Assembly (NCBI GenBank): GCA_003023125.1
Contig: PXSY01000077.1
Span: 1 to 6,535 of the forward strand
DNA length: 6,535 bases
Source: Bacteroidetes bacterium QH_10_64_19
Lineage (GTDB): Bacteria; Bacteroidota; Rhodothermia; Rhodothermales; Salinibacteraceae
Direction of reading: 5' to 3'
Both the position numbers and the translations under genes were made by a program. This document shows, one piece after another, positions 5,754 to 6,535 of the stretch (position 1 is its first letter; the number at the start of each line of letters is the position of its first letter). The notes beneath the pieces were generated by a model. The model ran no database searches. It saw only the letters and a program-made list of their open reading frames with translations, and was not told the DNA's origin.

Positions 5754-6535
5754 ATGATCCGTCGCCTCGCGCTAAGTCTCACTGTTCTTCTCTTGTTTTC
5801 CGGAGTCTCGGACCCCGTACAGGCCCAGGATGGCCCCGAGTTTTCGCTCGAAAGCATTCATGCCTCGGGGACCTTCCGGCCCGAGGTGTTCCAGGGCGGA
5901 CAATGGACCGATGCCGGGCCGGTCGTCACCTACATCGAGAGGGCCGACACCGCCGACGCAACGCACCTGATGCGGTACAACCTGCAAACCGACGAGCGGA
6001 CGCGGGTCATCGACGGCACGAACCTGCACGCGGAGGACGTGGATCGGATTGTCCCGATTGAAGACTACACCTTTAGCGAGGGAGGCGACAAGGTGCTCAT
6101 CTTTACGGACTCCGAGGAGGTGTGGCGGGCCAATACGAAGGGATACTACTACGTGTACGATCTGGACGCGCAGACCCTGACCCCGGTGGCCGATCGCGAC
6201 GCGGGGTATCAGATGTTCGCCAAGTTCAATCCCTCAGCCACGAAGGTGGCGTTTGTGCGGGAGCGAGACCTGTACGTCGTCGATTTGGCCACGGGGACGG
6301 AGACGGTCCTCACGACGGACGGCAGTGAGGGCGCCATTATCAACGGCACGTTCGACTGGGTCTACGAGGAGGAATTTGGACTGCGTGACGGCTGGAAGTG
6401 GAGCCCCGACGGACAGCGCATCGCGTTCTTCAAGCTCGATGAGTCGGACACCCGGTCGTTCCCGCTGATGGATAACACCAAGCGCTACCCCGAGATGACC
6501 GAGTTTCGGTATCCCAAGGCCGGAGAACAAAACAG
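5754..6535 (+). CDS. Secreted dipeptidyl-peptidase IV family (S9B) serine peptidase, N-terminal part
   Basis: Prolyl-type exopeptidase expected to remove N-terminal dipeptides from peptides in the periplasm or at the surface. The 260 residues seen run off the right edge; family members are usually about 700-800 residues, so the alpha/beta-hydrolase domain with the Ser-Asp-His triad lies outside the window. Residues 1-24 look like a signal peptide: MIRR, a hydrophobic core LALSLTVLLLF, and a cleavage site after VQA. The rest is the start of the DPP IV beta-propeller. Diagnostic is DWVYEEEF (201-208), whose Glu pair holds the substrate's free N-terminus in DPP IV. It is followed by WKWSPDGQRIAFFKLDE (214-230), then YPEMTEFRYPKAGEQN (245-260), which resembles the YPK/PYPKAG segment of the family. 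The start is chosen because it gives a complete signal peptide. No Shine-Dalgarno is seen. Family is confident; exact specificity is not. Confidence 0.94.
   Translation, partial: MIRRLALSLTVLLLFSGVSDPVQAQDGPEFSLESIHASGTFRPEVFQGGQWTDAGPVVTYIERADTADATHLMRYNLQTDERTRVIDGTNLHAEDVDRIVPIEDYTFSEGGDKVLIFTDSEEVWRANTKGYYYVYDLDAQTLTPVADRDAGYQMFAKFNPSATKVAFVRERDLYVVDLATGTETVLTTDGSEGAIINGTFDWVYEEEFGLRDGWKWSPDGQRIAFFKLDESDTRSFPLMDNTKRYPEMTEFRYPKAGEQN

Noticed and set aside
1..6535. CRISPR arrays, tRNA or rRNA genes, insertion sequences, attachment sites
   Set aside because: I found no repeated spacer pattern, no cloverleaf or rRNA-like sequence, no transposase and no paired terminal repeats.

Overview
The window reads as chromosomal DNA from a high-GC member of the Bacteroidota/Rhodothermota, most like a halophile of the Salinibacter type. 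The signs are high GC, acidic proteins (a long Asp/Glu/Pro-rich leader on the E1 gene, acidic tails on the kinase, regulator and racemase), mostly poor Shine-Dalgarno signals, and a secreted DPP IV family peptidase typical of that phylum. This assignment is inference from composition and gene types, not from a database match.

Layout. Four genes lie on the minus strand and are read from right to left: alanine racemase (4027-5190), an OmpR/PhoB-type response regulator (3130-3843), a PhoR-like membrane histidine kinase (1404-2867), and the start of a thiamine-diphosphate 2-oxoacid dehydrogenase E1 component (1-1099, cut by the left edge). One gene is on the plus strand: the N-terminal third or so of a secreted dipeptidyl-peptidase IV (S9B) enzyme (5754 to the right edge). 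It diverges from alr across a 563-bp non-coding gap.

How they work together. The regulator and kinase are a cognate two-component pair by order and type, although 262 bp with a strong hairpin separates them. Alr supplies D-alanine for peptidoglycan. The E1 enzyme feeds acyl-CoA metabolism (branched-chain 2-oxoacids or pyruvate). The S9B enzyme removes dipeptides from peptides in the periplasm or at the cell surface. All gaps between the minus-strand genes are 180 bp or more, so a single tight operon is unlikely.

The most unusual stretch is the gap between alr and the peptidase. It holds a sigma-70-like promoter on the plus strand (5376-5404), about 170 nt able to form two adjacent long stems plus a competing third stem, and then a T5 run. 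This is a candidate undescribed structured RNA. It rests only on hand-drawn base pairing and needs covariation or transcript data.
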